This document shows, in pieces, positions 56,201 to 63,857 of a stretch of DNA of 64,000 nt. This DNA is from Bifidobacterium lemurum (GTDB taxonomy: Bacteria; Actinomycetota; Actinomycetes; Actinomycetales; Bifidobacteriaceae). Below the pieces are notes generated by a model. It had not been told where the DNA came from, searched no databases, and was given only the letters and a program-made list of their open reading frames with translations. The DNA lies in the NCBI RefSeq assembly GCF_014898175.1, contig NZ_CP062948.1, positions 1,116,001-1,180,000 on the forward strand. Direction: 5' to 3'. Numbering within the stretch: the stretch's first letter is position 1; every line of letters starts with the position of its first letter. The position numbers and the translations under genes are program-made.

Positions 56201-57727
56201 TACGTGTACACGGAAAATCCGAAGTCGTCGACCAATCCGTACAGGTTGAACGTGTCGGCCACGCCGGTCACGTACCAGGCGGTCTTCGACGCGGGCGAGA
56301 ACGTGACCGAGGGCAAAGGCGATGGCGAGGTGGACGCGGATTCGATGCCGGTGGACGTGTCGTACGACCTCGCCGGCACGGACCCGTCGGCGGCGAGCAT
56401 TGAGGTGCAGAACGTGACCCCCACGCGCAAGGATTCCGTCAATACGAAATACTATTTCGCCGGCTGGGACGTCTATTGGTGCAATGCCGTTGCCGATGGC
56501 AAATGCACCAAGGTCGGCGGGAAAATCACCGAGCTGGATTCGTTGGTGTCGAAGGTCGCCGAGCATCTGCAGCCGGGCATGACGGTCCCGCTCGGTCTGG
56601 TTTCGATTCCGACCGACGCGGTCGGCGTGATGCTGCGGGCCGTGTGGGACACGGACAACACGGTGCGCACGGTCACGAGCACGTTCGGCAAGGCGTACTA
56701 CTACCTGTCGCTTAATACGGGAAGCGGCATCGTATCCAGCTGGATACCGATCACCAACTGGAGCGGTACCGCTCCGTCGTTCACGACCGAGAAGGTGTCG
56801 TTCATCATGCCGGTGCCGGACGACTACGAGAACAGCAAGCTGGCGACCACGTACAAGTATTCCACGACGGATCCCTACAAGCCGCCCGCGACGGCGACCG
56901 CCGACGTCCTTACTGATGGGGTTAGTTCGGCGAAGCTCACGGTGTCGTTGGTGTCGGACAAGTCGTGCGAGAACCTGCTGGGCGGCACGGAGGTGTCTCA
57001 GCGGCAGAAGAACCTGTACTGCACCACGGACCGGGTGACGGTGGATGGCAGGACGTTGACGGGGCTGGGCAACGACATCGCGAAGGCGAACACGAAGTTC
57101 GCGCCGAACCCGACCTCGACGTCCGGCAACAAGTCGGGCACGTTAATGGTGGCGGTGTACCGCGTCGCGCAGAAGGCGGTCTATGCGGACAACATCTCGA
57201 TGCTGAATGACAACTCGTTCAAGCCGTCGCTGTGCTGGTACGTCGAGGGACTTGGCTGTTATCCCATGGGGGATGGCTCTTCTGCTGTAAAACCTTCGAT
57301 CGCGTCGAGGTTGGCGAATTCTCCGGCGTATACGGGCCGTTACCTGTACGACAACTACTACCTGCCCCAAGTGGCCGCGTCCGACGACCCGGCGGAGTTG
57401 GCCGGCATGGAGCCGGTGAGGTGGAAGATCGAGAACAATAATTCGCGCACGGTGACGTTCAACGGCTGGTCCAACCGGTTGACCAGCGGCGGCGCGATCG
57501 CGGATTCGACGAAGGCGCAGAAGGTGTCCTACAAGACAGACCCGAACAAGGTCGACTGGTACGGCCAATGGACGGCGAGCCTTCCCCCGGTGAGTCAACT
57601 GCCCCTGACGGGTACCAAGCCGTGGTGGATGCAAGTGGTCGTGCCGGCGGTGCTGGTCGCCCTGCTTGGCCTGGCCGCGTGGCTGAAATGGCGTTCCGGC
57701 TCGAAACTGTGGCGTCACCATGCGTGA
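53282..57727 (+). CDS. Large LPXTG cell-wall-anchored surface protein (probable pilus tip/adhesin)
   Basis: 1481 residues. A signal peptide (to about residue 43, ending NAYA) is followed by an approximately 110-residue Thr/Ser/Asp/Gly stalk-like region (repeats of TTDTT, TSGSSEDTSGSS). A long, cysteine-containing body comes next, with asparagine- and glycine-rich beta segments. The sorting signal LPLTG is at 1440-1444 before a membrane helix and basic tail. The location after sortase and backbone pilin suggests the minor (tip) pilin or adhesin, but no carbohydrate- or collagen-binding domain was recognised. The ATG at 53282 follows GAGGTG; a TTG 18 bp upstream is less likely. Confidence 0.85.
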   Translation: MMDTRWLEAIGRTTCVVARKALPSLCALAMLAGVATSATNAYAEEASGTNTTQTTTDTTGGTSTDTTDTTGTTTDSTDTSGSSEDTSGSSDSTGATGDSSDTDGASGDAAGSTGLTTDSTDMSDTADASDEPAVVTDDSSGDDTGVSADEGVSVASDDGTDAQADSTTWDPKNAKAYTEYEVTNLKPYVYGVRMTMNGQSTTATRRGTVPSGYTLRFNTIDITSETERNAIVQTTYNCKDQHMTLARDADELLKVVNSSMGQTFTTADQAFGYLAENCFPNNIQKANGDDATYNDGNVARTYTLSKIGLPNNEGYTYDGVWLQYNGQLRMRLAWMGSVQPEGTSAAKDAKRYVLAYDESKDYTEQCKPWIDGSKDDANKDANKCMLTEVPAGASIVVSFVNTGSIRVGYRGLTFENTGTGLNASKMSTTVSGDASTHASGSIDFEVTKQYAGSTLKLYVQKGYTSDSSKTCDKMDTTNTVLVYDSSSGGGVQNDWVSVTAGGALDRNTNRESFTLNAASDKTLGGVFSDGQTASTRGFLLCAEESITKSGSGMGEVANTKHSVTVLSRADGLSGPQVGNTNMRGTGQQSIGMLSATYYSGGATGNTTVSAQDIVAYAGRQLGNTSRSYDDSTLRNQIAGIGNWNNPNGLGNRSAGTWNTSIQSGNANYQGENVNLSTAGGLQVHNGGTVLMVAHNSVRYEPTSSTSSTANAWSQLLSSVLVCASVDGVSSPSCDYADTMQRVNVPAYKSDTGNFSISGKSCARTDLTSGALKGISVTVCEAPMYSEGVTTGGSLMHMHPYYIVLEGVTTDVSVKLVWSAANLRVINMGQSTGVTSIEARIATYVGNGGVEWNRDSATWESIHKWKDNQLRFKWDSWPNEIAASKPGGERQEIDGQYAAGRGALFRLKLALGYTNYEITVSNTTGEVIKLQLKGSNSAAAPGSEGHSDFWDFGHGANECYFDSEDSSSDRFLYCYVYTENPKSSTNPYRLNVSATPVTYQAVFDAGENVTEGKGDGEVDADSMPVDVSYDLAGTDPSAASIEVQNVTPTRKDSVNTKYYFAGWDVYWCNAVADGKCTKVGGKITELDSLVSKVAEHLQPGMTVPLGLVSIPTDAVGVMLRAVWDTDNTVRTVTSTFGKAYYYLSLNTGSGIVSSWIPITNWSGTAPSFTTEKVSFIMPVPDDYENSKLATTYKYSTTDPYKPPATATADVLTDGVSSAKLTVSLVSDKSCENLLGGTEVSQRQKNLYCTTDRVTVDGRTLTGLGNDIAKANTKFAPNPTSTSGNKSGTLMVAVYRVAQKAVYADNISMLNDNSFKPSLCWYVEGLGCYPMGDGSSAVKPSIASRLANSPAYTGRYLYDNYYLPQVAASDDPAELAGMEPVRWKIENNNSRTVTFNGWSNRLTSGGAIADSTKAQKVSYKTDPNKVDWYGQWTASLPPVSQLPLTGTKPWWMQVVVPAVLVALLGLAAWLKWRSGSKLWRHHA

Positions 57728-57886
57728 TGCCGCGCAGTCGGCGCGTTGCGGTTGCGCCGTCCACCGTCTTGTCTGGCCCCACGGGCATGGGCCGGCGGTG
57801 GGCGGACGCCGACCGTATCGAATCGCATGCCACTGCCCGATGTTGCGCCTGTTGGATAAATCCGTTGGATAGAAAGGTTTGGTTGT

Positions 57887-58435
57887 ATGGCACGTGTGCC
57901 TTTCTCTCGTGAAGAGCGTGCGTATCTGATCACGTTGCCTGCGGTGGCGGACGTCAGCGAATATCGGATCCAGTATTCGACGCGGTTTCGCAACGAATTC
58001 CTACGCCGATACCGCAACGGCGAATCGGCGGTGCGCTTGTTTCGCGAAGCCGGGTTGGATCCGAAGATCATCGGCCGCAAACGCATCGAACGATGCACGA
58101 ACCGGTGGATGGCTCTCCCGATCGAGGAACTGGATGACGACGGTCAGGACGACGACCAGGATTCGGGTGTGTCCTTGGCACCCCTCGAAGGCGACGAATC
58201 GAATATCGCGCTCACGCGGTCCCTCACATTGATGCAGTCGCGCCGCATCACCGAACTTGAAATCCGCATAGTCTCGCTGGAGCGTAAGCTCGCCCGCCTG
58301 ACCGGCGACGAACAGGATGACGATTCCGAGGCGGGGCCATCCCCGGCCTCCGGTGGATCCGGCACGTCGGTTTCCGTCGCCGCCACCCGTGCCGGGCGCA
58401 TCCGCCAGTTCTCCCACAGCATGGGGCGTCGCTGA
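57887..58435 (+). CDS. HTH-domain protein downstream of pilus locus
   Basis: 182 residues. The segment IQYSTRFRNEFLRRYRNGESAVRLFREAGLDPKIIGRKRIERCTNRW resembles the transposase-OrfA-like/HTH proteins in which FTxEFRxxFxxxYxxGxSxxxIxxxxGxDPxxxGxxRI is conserved; positions are about 30-75. A predicted coiled coil (ITELEIRIVSLERKLARL) and a disordered acidic stretch follow. It may be a regulator of the pilus genes or a domesticated transposon-derived DNA-binding protein. No transposase partner is present. AGAAAGG precedes the ATG. Confidence 0.72.
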   Translation: MARVPFSREERAYLITLPAVADVSEYRIQYSTRFRNEFLRRYRNGESAVRLFREAGLDPKIIGRKRIERCTNRWMALPIEELDDDGQDDDQDSGVSLAPLEGDESNIALTRSLTLMQSRRITELEIRIVSLERKLARLTGDEQDDDSEAGPSPASGGSGTSVSVAATRAGRIRQFSHSMGRR

Positions 58436-58508
58436 GCGCGCCCTGCCGCACGCATCACGTCCCCGCTATTCCCGTCATTCCCAATCCAGCGCCCCGTTCA
58501 ACAGCCAA

Positions 58509-58671
58509 CGGTACATTCCGACATCAGACGTCAGAATGTACCGTGAAACAAGCCGGTCGCCTGTGTTTCACGGGATGTCCTGTGATACCCCCGTCAGTTT
58601 GTGCCGTGAAACAAACCGATTGTCTGTGTTTCACGGGATGTCCTGTGATACCCCCGTCAGTTTGTGCCGTT
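58509..58671. repeat. 63-bp tandem duplication with GTGAAACA/TGTTTCAC hairpins
   Basis: An initial hairpin (ACGGTACATTC / GAATGTACCGT) is followed by two 63-bp units at 58541-58603 and 58604-58666, differing at only a few bases. Each unit forms CCGTGAAACA...TGTTTCACGG and ends CCCCCGTCAGTTTGTG. A related inverted version lies at 61071-61138. Confidence 0.7.
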
Positions 58672-58804
58672 TCGGTCCGACGAACGACGAACCGGCACCG
58701 GTATGCGAAGAGCCGCGAAGAATGGGTCCCCAACAACCCGCATGCCTTTACGGGATTTGGCAGGACCGTCGCCGAACGGCACCGTGCGCCATTGCGTCAA
58801 ACAA

Positions 58805-58856
58805 ACAGGGGTCTTTCCGCGCAGCTCGTTCATTCACTGCGCGGAAAGACCCCTGT
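58805..58856 (-). terminator. Strong 20-bp hairpin between convergent genes
   Basis: ACAGGGGTCTTTCCGCGCAG (58805-58824) is perfectly complementary to 58837-58856. The loop is 12 nt. TTTGTTTG follows on the minus strand, so it probably ends the small membrane-protein transcript. It could also serve the plus-strand HTH gene. Confidence 0.7.
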
Positions 58857-58876
58857 CCTAACGGAATTGAGAAGTG

Positions 58877-59095
58877 TCAGGCGGCTTCCGGAGCGGCGAT
58901 CTCGTCGGCCTCCGCCTCGTCCTCGGCCTTGTTCAGGCCCAGGTCCACCGGAGAGGAGCTGTTCTCCCACGGCTCCTCCCACGGATCGTAATCCGGATTC
59001 TGCTGCTTGTAGATGTACAGACCCACGGCAGCGGCGAGCAGCGCGCCGAACAGCAGCGCGAAGAACTTCCAACCGTTAGAAGACTTATTCTCCAT
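58877..59095 (-). CDS. Small single-pass membrane protein
   Basis: 72 residues: MENKSSNGWK, then one helix (FFALLFGALLAAAVGLYIY), then an acidic tail rich in Glu, Asp and Ala (DYDPWEEPWENSSSP...). The tail would lie outside or inside depending on orientation; the positive residues before the helix favour N-in. AAAGGAGCCGTC precedes the ATG. It has no recognised domain. It is probably a conserved bifidobacterial hypothetical protein transcribed alone. Confidence 0.8.
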   Translation of the reverse strand: MENKSSNGWKFFALLFGALLAAAVGLYIYKQQNPDYDPWEEPWENSSSPVDLGLNKAEDEAEADEIAAPEAA

Positions 59096-59373
59096 GACGG
59101 CTCCTTTCCCTGAGGATGTTGGCCGGTCTGCCCATTCAGGCCGACCCTGCTCTCCATCTTAATCCCGCTGTTGTGACGATTGGGTGAGATTGCCGCAAGG
59201 ATTCCGCTCGCCGTGTCGGCTTTGCGAATTCATGCCGATTGCCTCGTCCACCTCCCATATCCGCTCCGTGATTCAGTCAGTCATGCTGACGCAACGTTTC
59301 GTTTGCCCCGTCTCCAACCGTCCAACGCCTCTACCTCAACGCCCGCGGCGAAAGCGGAAGCGCTGTCGATACT

Positions 59374-60129
59374 ATGGAGCTTATGACACGATTCAGCATG
59401 TTTCCCCAGTCCCCGGTGCCCAGTCTGAACAAGAAGGCCATCGCCTACGAATGGAAGAACGGCGGGCCCGTGATCACGTGGGTGATCATCGCCATCTGCG
59501 TGGCCGTGTGGCTGGTTGAGGTGCTGACGCGTCTGCTCGTGCCGCAAGTCTTCTCCGCGCTGGTCTCCGCCGGTATGGTGATGCCCGCCACGATGGTGCT
59601 CCGCCCGTGGACGTGGCTCACGTCGATGTTCCTGCACGCGCCCAGCATGCTGCATATTCTGTTCAACATGCTGGCCCTGTATTCCGTGGGTCCGATTCTG
59701 GAGCGCATGATGGGCCACTGGCGTTTTCTCGCGCTGTACCTGATTTCCGGCTTCGGCGGCAGCGTCGGCCTGCTCGTGTGGGCGAGGCTGACCGGCGACT
59801 GGTTCACCGCTGCCTATGGCGCGTCCGGCGCGCTGTTCGGCCTGTTCGCCGCGCTGCTGGTGGTGTATCGCCGCATCGGCGTGGATATTCGGTCGATGCT
59901 GATTTGGATGGGCATCAACTTCCTGCTGCCGCTGGTGGTTGGCAATATCGCTTGGCAGGCGCATGTGGGCGGATTCGTGGTGGGCGGCGCGCTCACCTGG
60001 CTGCTGGTGTCCGGTGTGCCCGCGTTGCGCCGGCGTTCGTTCACCCAGCGCATGTGGATCTACAGCACGGCCGTGGTGGTGTTGTTGCTGATCGTGGTCG
60101 TGGTCTGCACGCCGTATCTGTGGATGTGA
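59374..60129 (+). CDS. Rhomboid-family intramembrane serine protease
   Basis: 251 residues with about seven membrane helices. The catalytic dyad is Ser151 in GASGALFG and His197 in WQAHVGGFVVG. The oxyanion and structural elements (HILFNMLALYSVGPILER) match the family. Rhomboids cleave membrane-spanning substrates within or near the bilayer. Substrates here are unknown; the nearby surface proteins are not established targets. The first ATG (59374) is used; ATG at 59383 is possible. In actinobacteria this gene is commonly close to crgA, as here. Confidence 0.94.
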   Translation: MELMTRFSMFPQSPVPSLNKKAIAYEWKNGGPVITWVIIAICVAVWLVEVLTRLLVPQVFSALVSAGMVMPATMVLRPWTWLTSMFLHAPSMLHILFNMLALYSVGPILERMMGHWRFLALYLISGFGGSVGLLVWARLTGDWFTAAYGASGALFGLFAALLVVYRRIGVDIRSMLIWMGINFLLPLVVGNIAWQAHVGGFVVGGALTWLLVSGVPALRRRSFTQRMWIYSTAVVVLLLIVVVVCTPYLWM

Positions 60130-60245
60130 GTCCGCGGATGTGACGCTGCCCTTCGCCCGGCTGCCGCCCGCAAGGGTCATTCGAGGCGCGAGGTCTGGCG
60201 AAGCGCACATGCGGGGCGGTGTCGTGTCGATGTCCGGAGCGGTGC

Positions 60246-60437
60246 ATCTGCGTTAATGGTAGTGGATTTTCAAGCTTGCAGAGGTCGATCTGCGTTAGCG
60301 GTAGTGTGCTTTGGATGATACATGAAGTATCCGCCCCGCCATTTCAACGGTTGTACTCGCGATAACGTCAAAAGGGCACTACCGCTAACGCAGATCGACT
60401 TTTGCACTCTCTTGTTTCCACTACCGCTAACGCAGAT
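60246..60437. repeat. Four-box mirrored repeat element, copy 3
   Basis: Boxes at 60246 and 60288 (forward) and 60377 and 60419 (inverted); three are perfect ATCTGCGTTAGCGGTAGTG and the first has two changes. Steps are 42 bp and the centre is 70 bp, identical to copy 2. The centre sequence differs from the other copies. Confidence 0.88.
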
Positions 60438-60559
60438 AGTCCGAACCGGATAATCGGCACGGGTCGTTTGAGCCTCGCATCCGGACCGGAGAGGTGCCTC
60501 TGATGCATCATCCCAAGCGCAACGCAGTCTTCACTTCCGCCGGTGAATTACACGCGTGT

Positions 60560-60812
60560 AGTTTTCCACATCATGTGGAAAACAATGTGGATAAACCATG
60601 TGAGTTATCCACAGTTATCCCCACAGGTGAGTTGTGCACAACTTATCCACCATGCCAATGTGGATAATAAAACGTTGAAATAATGCCGAAATTCGACTGT
60701 GGATAACTGAATGTGGATAACTTTTCCAACAGTGCATAACTGTGGATAACACTTTCCACATCATGTGCGTAAGTGGATAACTCAACCTGCTTGGCGTCTC
60801 GTACGCGGTGGA
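60560..60812. promoter_or_regulatory. DnaA-box cluster (candidate origin-related locus)
   Basis: Six perfect DnaA boxes (TTATCCACA or its complement) start at 60586, 60605, 60659, 60698, 60712 and 60741. At least five more have one mismatch (for example TTTTCCACA near 60562, TTATCCACC at 60643, AGTGGATAA near 60772). An AT-rich stretch (AATAAAACGTTGAAATAATG) lies among them. No gene overlaps. dnaA is not in the window. Confidence 0.8.
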
Positions 60813-61070
60813 TAACTGTCTCCGCTTGTCGACGGCCCAGCTTCTCATCCGCACCAGCAGCCGCACCACACTGTGTCCGCATCCGCATCCGCATCAGTAA
60901 CCCATCAGGCTCGTATTCGCACCAGCACCCGCGCCGGACCCGCACCAGCCTCGCACCAGCCTCGCGCCGGACCAGCGCTGGCCTTGCGCCGGATCCGCTC
61001 GGATCCGCACCGGACTCATATCCGCACCAGCCTCGCCCGCAATCGACCATCATGCTTTACAACACAATCC
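60813..61070. other. GC-rich short-repeat region next to the DnaA boxes
   Basis: Repeated CCGCATC and GCACCAGCCTCGC/CGCCGGAC motifs fill this gap without any supported gene. It follows the DnaA-box cluster directly. Confidence 0.45.
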
Positions 61071-61138
61071 GACGGGGGTGTAACAGAAGATCCCGTGAAA
61101 CATGGGTAATCATCATGTTTCACGGGATCTTCTGACGG
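61071..61138. repeat. Perfect 21-bp hairpin related to the 58.5-kb repeats
   Basis: The arms at 61084-61104 and 61114-61134 are fully complementary (CCCGTGAAACATG / CATGTTTCACGGG at the core) with a 9-nt loop. The preceding GACGGGGGTGTAACAG is the complement of the end of the 63-bp unit at 58541, so the two loci are related. Confidence 0.65.
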
Positions 61139-61292
61139 TTTGCAATGCGTATGGAGGGTGGGGGTGGTATCCGTGCCGTATGTGGCCAACCGCAGTGCTA
61201 TGCCATATGGTGCTATGCCATATGGCGCTTACGGTGCTACGGCATCACTGCGCCACAGCGTAACGGCGCTACAGTGCTACATCGCTACAGTG

Positions 61293-62285
61293 CTACAGCA
61301 GCAGACGGGCGGAGGCGGCGGCGCCTCGGGCCACGGTGTCATCGCCATCGTCGGCGTGGGCGATCGCCACCTCACGCGCGATGGGCACCGGGTAGGCCTC
61401 AATGCCGCGTCGAATCGCGGGTTCCAGCAGGTCCCACGACTTTGCCACGCTGCCGCCGATCACCACTTCGTCGATATCAAGCAGCGACTGGCAGATGGCC
61501 ACGGCCTTGGCCACGCTGTCGCCGGCCTGATCCCACAGCGCCAGCGCGCGTTCGTCGCCGGAGCGGGCCAGATCGCCGACCTCGCGGGTGTCCTCATCGC
61601 CGCCGGTGGCCTCATGCCACAGCCGCGCGATGCCGCGTCCGCCGGCCAGTCCCTCGAGATGCCCGCGCGCTCCACAGGTGCAGGGCACGTCGTCGAATCC
61701 CGGAATATGGCCGATTTCGCCGGCTGAATAGCCGGTTCCGCGGAAGATGCCGCCGTTGAGCCACAGCGCGCCGCCCACGCCGGTGCCGAGCATCAGCCCC
61801 AGCACGCTGCGCCGCTGTTCGCTTTGCGGACGGTTGGCCATCTGCGCGATCAGGAAGGCGTTCACGTCATTTTCCATCGCCACCGGCACGTCGCGCCAAT
61901 GCTGCAGCGCGGAGCGGACCTCGTATCCGGCCCAGCCTTGGAATGAATCGGACGCCGCCGTCACGACGCCGTTCTCCGAGTCGATCAGTCCGGCCGCGCC
62001 GACGCCGATCGCGGCGATGTTCGGCGTCTCGCCGGCGTGGGTTTCGGCCCATGCCTTGCCCGCCTCGGTGAGGGTCGCGCCCAGTCCAGAGCCGGACTCG
62101 CCTCCCAGATCCAAGGCCAGTGTCTCGCCCATCGCGCAGGCCGCGGCGATCATCGCGTCGCCTCCTTCGCTTGCGGGGGTCGGCACGCTGGTGGCGGCGA
62201 GCAGCGTCAAGTCGGAATCGTACAGGCACGCCATAATCTTGGTGCCCCCTATGTCGATGCCGAGCAGCAGAGGTGATGTCATCAT
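61293..62285 (-). CDS. ROK-family sugar kinase (glucokinase-like)
   Basis: 330 residues. The phosphate-binding start is LLGIDIGGTKIMACL; the sugar-binding/catalytic segment is MENDVNAFL; the adenosine motif is VLGLMLGTGVGGALW. The ROK zinc motif reads CTCGARGHLE, where the usual third Cys (GCxE) is His. It probably phosphorylates glucose, fructose or an amino sugar; the exact sugar cannot be told. The ATG at 62285 follows AAAGGACC. It lies 76 bp downstream of a ROK regulator on the same strand, so it is likely co-transcribed with and controlled by it. Confidence 0.9.
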   Translation of the reverse strand: MMTSPLLLGIDIGGTKIMACLYDSDLTLLAATSVPTPASEGGDAMIAAACAMGETLALDLGGESGSGLGATLTEAGKAWAETHAGETPNIAAIGVGAAGLIDSENGVVTAASDSFQGWAGYEVRSALQHWRDVPVAMENDVNAFLIAQMANRPQSEQRRSVLGLMLGTGVGGALWLNGGIFRGTGYSAGEIGHIPGFDDVPCTCGARGHLEGLAGGRGIARLWHEATGGDEDTREVGDLARSGDERALALWDQAGDSVAKAVAICQSLLDIDEVVIGGSVAKSWDLLEPAIRRGIEAYPVPIAREVAIAHADDGDDTVARGAAASARLLL

Positions 62286-62361
62286 TGGTCCTTTCTGGCG
62301 AGCCGTGTCACCGCGTCGTCGCAAGTTGTGGCACGTGTGTTTCGATGGTTGCGCGGCGGGG

Positions 62362-63468
62362 TCATAGTCGCCCCACACGTGCTTGCATCACTGCGACCGC
62401 CTGCCCCAACAGCACGATATCGTCGCCCTGTTCGCATCGGCGGACGCGTGTGGGGGTGTGGAATTGGGATGAGGTGAGACGGTTGACGGTTTGTTCGGCC
62501 GCGCTGAGGAAGGTTTCGCCGACGATGTCCGCAGGGCCGTAGATGGCCACGTCGGACAGGTCGAGCAGGCTCGTCGGCATGGACAGCGCGGTGCCGAGCA
62601 GCTCGCCCGCGTGGGTGAGGATTTCCTGGCGTTGGTCTGGTTCGTTGATGAGTTTGGCGTGGAGCACGGGTGCTGAGATCAGCGTTTCCAGGCAGCCGCG
62701 CTTGCCGCAGGGGCATTCGGGACCGTTCGGTTCGACGACGACGTGGCCGATTTCGCCGGCCGCGTGGCCGATTCCGTACACGATTTTGTCGTCGACCAGC
62801 ACGGCGGCGCCGATGCCGCTGGTGATTTGGATGAAGAGGGAGTCGGGGCTGCCGTCGCCGAGGAATCGTTCGGCGAGCAGCGCCGTGTTGGCATCGTTGC
62901 ACACGCGTGTGTGCACGCCGAATTCGCCTTCGATGAGGTCGCGCAGCTCGAGGTTCTTCCAGCCGAGGTTGGCGGAGAGCATGACGCGGCCTTCGGTGGT
63001 CACGACGCCGGGGATGGAGATGCCGATGCCGAGCACATGGTCGGAGGCCCGGTCGATGAGTTCGCGGATGGTGTCGATGACGTCGTCAAGGCTGACGGTG
63101 TTGGCGGCCTCCAGCGGGAGTTCCATGCGGTGCACGATGTGGCCTTGCAGATTGACCAGTGCGCCGCGCATGACGTAGGGCTGTGAAAGGTCGATGGAGA
63201 CGATGCGCCAGACGTCTGGGTCGATGGTGAGCAGACGGCCGCGCTTGCCGCGTCCTTCACGTTCGTCGGTGCCGCTTTCGCGCAGAATGGCTTTGTCCAG
63301 CATGTCGGACGCGGCTTCGGACGCCGCCACGCGCGACAGGCCGGTTTGGCGGCCGAGCTCGGCGCGGGACATGCGGTTCTGCGGAAACAGCAGGTCGAAC
63401 ATGAGCAGTCGGTTGATGACGCGGATATCAGAGGGATCGGCCTTGGAAGCAGCGCGAGGTGCGTTCAT
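62362..63468 (-). CDS. ROK-family transcriptional regulator (NagC/XylR type)
   Basis: 368 residues. The N-terminal winged helix-turn-helix is about 15-75 (MSRAELGRQTGLSRVAASEAASDML). A ROK sugar-binding domain follows with the complete zinc motif CPCGKRGCLE and a NDANTALLAERF segment. Such proteins repress sugar-uptake or kinase genes until a sugar or sugar phosphate binds. The ATG follows AAGGAGG. It leads an operon with the ROK kinase. A TTAGGGA...TTCCTAA dyad and a plausible promoter lie upstream, making autoregulation likely. Confidence 0.93.
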   Translation of the reverse strand: MNAPRAASKADPSDIRVINRLLMFDLLFPQNRMSRAELGRQTGLSRVAASEAASDMLDKAILRESGTDEREGRGKRGRLLTIDPDVWRIVSIDLSQPYVMRGALVNLQGHIVHRMELPLEAANTVSLDDVIDTIRELIDRASDHVLGIGISIPGVVTTEGRVMLSANLGWKNLELRDLIEGEFGVHTRVCNDANTALLAERFLGDGSPDSLFIQITSGIGAAVLVDDKIVYGIGHAAGEIGHVVVEPNGPECPCGKRGCLETLISAPVLHAKLINEPDQRQEILTHAGELLGTALSMPTSLLDLSDVAIYGPADIVGETFLSAAEQTVNRLTSSQFHTPTRVRRCEQGDDIVLLGQAVAVMQARVGRL

Positions 63469-63528
63469 AGGAAAACCTCCTTAGATAATAGGCGTGCGGG
63501 GGTAAAGCATCGTTGCAGCGGCCATTTT

Positions 63529-63558
63529 AGTGTATCACAAAAGTAAGGAACTTAACAA
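63529..63558 (-). promoter_or_regulatory. Candidate promoter of the ROK operon
   Basis: On the minus strand TTGTTA (complement of 63553-63558) and TACACT (complement of 63529-63534) are 18 nt apart, about 60 bp upstream of the start codon. Confidence 0.5.
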
Positions 63559-63683
63559 ATATATGAGGGTGGGTTTTGGGTACTTGCCTGTATGGGCTGG
63601 TGTCGCTGAAGCTTCATTTTCTGAGCAAACGCGGGTTGACTGGCTGTCATGACGTCAGATGTCTGAAAACACTACCTCGATAA

Positions 63684-63709
63684 TTAGGGATTGATGTAAA
63701 TATTCCTAA
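63684..63709. promoter_or_regulatory. TTAGGGA-N12-TTCCTAA dyad
   Basis: An imperfect palindrome (6 of 7 paired) lies about 215 bp upstream of the ROK regulator. GGAACTTAA near 63548 is a possible related half-site. It could be an operator for that regulator. Confidence 0.35.
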
Positions 63710-63793
63710 CTGAAGAGGGTGGGGGCGCGTCGCCGTGGCGCGGAACCATGCATGCCCGCAACCCGACGGGAGGGTCCGAATATCGGACAACGA

Positions 63794-63830
63794 CGAAGGG
63801 GCCGGTCCCTTCGCCGGACCGGCCCCTTCG
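63794..63830 (-). terminator. Terminator of crgA
   Basis: CGAAGGGGCCGGTCC and GGACCGGCCCCTTCG form a 15-bp perfect stem with a 7-nt loop, 27 bp past the crgA stop. Confidence 0.75.
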
Positions 63831-63857
63831 CCGTAAAGAGTCGTTGGTCTACGCCGG

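Noticed and set aside
57887..58435. IS3-type OrfA transposase gene
   Set aside because: There is no downstream OrfB, no terminal inverted repeats, and the coiled-coil tail is atypical, so it was called an HTH protein only.
61084..61134. Possible parS site
   Set aside because: The half-sites GTGAAACA and TGTTTCAC occur in the reverse order and separated, unlike parS (TGTTTCACGTGAAACA).
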